Source: a bacterium HR25
GTDB taxonomy: Bacteria > Chloroflexota > Dehalococcoidia > SM23-28-2 > HRbin24
Assembly (NCBI GenBank): GCA_002898615.1
Contig: BEIB01000013.1
Span: forward strand, 5,001-17,669
Direction of reading: 5' to 3'
DNA length: 12,669 nucleotides
Positions 11,273 through 12,669 of the stretch are shown in pieces. The position numbers and the translations under genes are program-made. Every line of letters starts with the position of its first letter. Within the stretch, counting starts at the first letter, position 1. The notes beneath the pieces are model-generated. The model searched no databases. It was not told the origin of the DNA and saw only the letters and a list, made by a program, of their open reading frames with translations.

Positions 11273-12658
11273 CTAGGGGCTGGCCTCCCCTCCCTGTGGC
11301 AGCGCGGCCAGGGCCCGCGCCTCCTCCAGCCAGCGCCGCCACTCCCCCGCCGGGTCCGACGTCCCCAGCGTCTGGGCCGCCGTGCGCCGGCTGCGAATGC
11401 CGGCCCCCACCAGGCGCGCCTCCTCCTCCACCAGACGGGAGCGGTCCTGGGGCAGCACCGGGCCCCAGGCCACCTGGGGGCACAGGGTGGAGAGCCCCTC
11501 CAGCCCGGCATGCCGCTCCAGGAGCCGCAGCACCAGCTCCGTCCGTCGCTTGAGGGCGGCCGCCCGGATTAGCCGCTTGCGCTGGACCTTCTTCACCAGC
11601 GGGTCCATCTCCATCTGCAGGGCCACGCCAGAGAGGGCCTGACGGTTCTCGCCGAAGGCGGTGCGAGGCGTCTCCGAGAGGTCGTGCAGGACGCGGAAGA
11701 GGAGATTCACGTAGTCCACGTGGAGGCCCACGCCGCCCCCCTGCAGCAGGTCCAGCAGGTAAGCCCGCGCCCGCTCCGGAAGCTCCCACACCGCCCCCGG
11801 CTGCACGGCGATGTCCTGGGCCTCCGTCACGTTCTCCAGCACCGCTATGGGGTTACCGGACAGCTCCAGGATCATGGAGAGCTGGCTCATGGCCCGGTTC
11901 AGCTCCTGCACTGCCTCCCGGATGGGCGGGATATCGGAGAGGCCCCAGAACTGCTTGGGCTCCCGCAGATTGGGATAGATCACGAAGGGGACGAGGCCGT
12001 AGGGGTTGGGGCGCTCCTCCATCAGTTGGGAGTCCACCCAGAGCTGGAACCCCTGGGCCGTCCAGGCCTCCACCAGCGTGTGCTGACTATTGCGCAGGCG
12101 CCAGGGGCGGGCCCAGCGGAGGCTGGCCCCCTCGCCGGGCAGGAGGTGGGGATAGGCCAGCTCCAGCTCCTCGGCGGTGAGGGTGTAGCGCAGGGCGACG
12201 CGCCAGATGCGAGAGACATCGTCTCCCAGCCACCAGACGAAGAGGCCCTGGACATCGGGCGCCGAGACCCGCACCTGCCCCTCCTGAGGATCCCAGGTCA
12301 CCTTGTAGGCGGCATCGCCCAGGATGGAGCAATCGATCTCGCTGTCCAGGTCGAGCTGGTCCAGGTGGTTGGCCTCGTGGACCTCTCGCAGGGCCGCCTC
12401 CGCGCGCCGGGCCAGTCGCTCCCCCTCCGGGGAGTCCTCGCCGGGCAGGAGGAGGATGCTCAGGCCATTCATCACGTAGGCCGCCGTCTTGTCGATGATG
12501 GCGCGGGCGTAGTTGAAGGTGAGGCGACGCTCCCGGCGGCGCTGGGGACCCGTCCACTGCAGGCCCCGGTAGAACTCCAGGTTCTCCCGGTAGGCCTGCA
12601 GGCGGGAGAGGTCCATGCTGGCCAGGCGCTGGGGCAGGGGGACGGTCTCGGCGACCAC
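11273..12658 (-). CDS. Phage-type portal protein (SPP1 gp6-like)
   Basis: This 461-residue protein has the layout of SPP1/gp6-type portals. Landmarks are RLQAYRENLEFYRGLQW near the N-terminus (19-35), LTFNYARAIIDKTAAYVMNG (46-65), a beta-rich wing with SILGDAAYKVTWD (111-123) and PNPYGLVPFVIYPN (217-230), a stem/crown helix with LSDIPPIREAVQELNRAMSQLSMILELSGNP (240-270), and GENRQALSGVALQMEMDPLVKKVQRKR (336-362). The C-terminus has the common portal ending EEEARLVGAGIRSRRTAAQTLG. Twelve copies would form the DNA-entry ring of the capsid and dock the adaptor. GTG 12658 is the first possible start after an in-frame TAG at 12665-12667; ATG 12616 is an alternative, and neither has a clear Shine-Dalgarno. 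Its promoter and any terminase partner lie beyond the right edge. It is intact, with no frameshift. Confidence 0.92.
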   Translation of the reverse strand: MVAETVPLPQRLASMDLSRLQAYRENLEFYRGLQWTGPQRRRERRLTFNYARAIIDKTAAYVMNGLSILLLPGEDSPEGERLARRAEAALREVHEANHLDQLDLDSEIDCSILGDAAYKVTWDPQEGQVRVSAPDVQGLFVWWLGDDVSRIWRVALRYTLTAEELELAYPHLLPGEGASLRWARPWRLRNSQHTLVEAWTAQGFQLWVDSQLMEERPNPYGLVPFVIYPNLREPKQFWGLSDIPPIREAVQELNRAMSQLSMILELSGNPIAVLENVTEAQDIAVQPGAVWELPERARAYLLDLLQGGGVGLHVDYVNLLFRVLHDLSETPRTAFGENRQALSGVALQMEMDPLVKKVQRKRLIRAAALKRRTELVLRLLERHAGLEGLSTLCPQVAWGPVLPQDRSRLVEEEARLVGAGIRSRRTAAQTLGTSDPAGEWRRWLEEARALAALPQGGEASP

Positions 12659-12669
12659 GCTATGCTACC

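Noticed and set aside
11167..11511. N-terminal extension of the luciferase-like monooxygenase into the portal gene region
   Set aside because: The extension is Arg/Pro-rich shadow sequence from the overlapping portal gene. The family N-terminus starts at ATG 11166, and a promoter sits within the extension.
12572..12584. GAACTCCAGGTTC as a third SOS-box-like site
   Set aside because: The spacing between GAAC and GTTC is five bases instead of four, and it lies inside the portal coding sequence, where chance matches are expected.
1..12669. tRNA, rRNA, CRISPR array, insertion sequence or att-type long direct repeats
   Set aside because: None were seen on reading both strands. The only exact repeat noted in intergenic DNA is the 15-base operator pair, too short and too well placed for an att site.

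Overview
The window is GC-rich, densely coded bacterial DNA. Flavin/F420-type luciferase-fold oxidoreductases, a phosphotriesterase-like lactonase and Gram-positive-type regulatory motifs suggest a Chloroflexota bacterium (Dehalococcoidia/SAR202-like), possibly a metagenome assembly. This assignment is inference from gene content; an actinobacterium is not excluded. No rRNA, tRNA, CRISPR array, transposase or integrase is visible.

Layout. Positions 1-1349 (- strand) hold a histidine phosphatase cut by the left edge and a short-chain dehydrogenase. Positions 1460-2746 (+) hold an unrecognised TIM-barrel-like protein and a cysteine-free MerR-type regulator with a good sigma-70 promoter. Positions 2791-7741 (-) hold seven tightly packed phage-type structural genes. 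In transcription order these are a coiled-coil scaffold-like protein, an HK97-fold major capsid protein, a small beta-rich protein, a head-tail adaptor, a 649-residue beta-propeller/baseplate-hub-like protein, a 70-residue OB-fold-like protein and a 72-residue unknown. Positions 7915-11166 hold three metabolic genes in mixed orientation: a lactonase (-), an F420-dependent oxidoreductase (+) and a luciferase-like monooxygenase (-). Positions 11273-12658 (-) hold an SPP1/gp6-like portal protein that starts 11 bases inside the right edge; a terminase may lie just beyond.

Main observation. An identical 15-base sequence containing the perfect palindrome GAACATATGTTC occurs exactly twice, once upstream of the scaffold gene and once upstream of the capsid gene. 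It matches the Gram-positive LexA/DinR SOS-box form GAAC-N4-GTTC. At the scaffold gene it fills the spacer of a plausible promoter (TTGAGG-N18-CATTAT). This suggests DNA-damage-inducible production of a phage-derived particle.

The particle genes are unusual. The portal is separated from the scaffold and capsid genes by about 3.5 kb of metabolic genes that have their own promoters. No tail tube, tape measure, protease, lysis, replication or integration gene is visible. Possible readings are a gene-transfer-agent-like or domesticated particle, a short-tailed prophage whose other genes lie to the right, or a decaying prophage. The window alone cannot decide between them.
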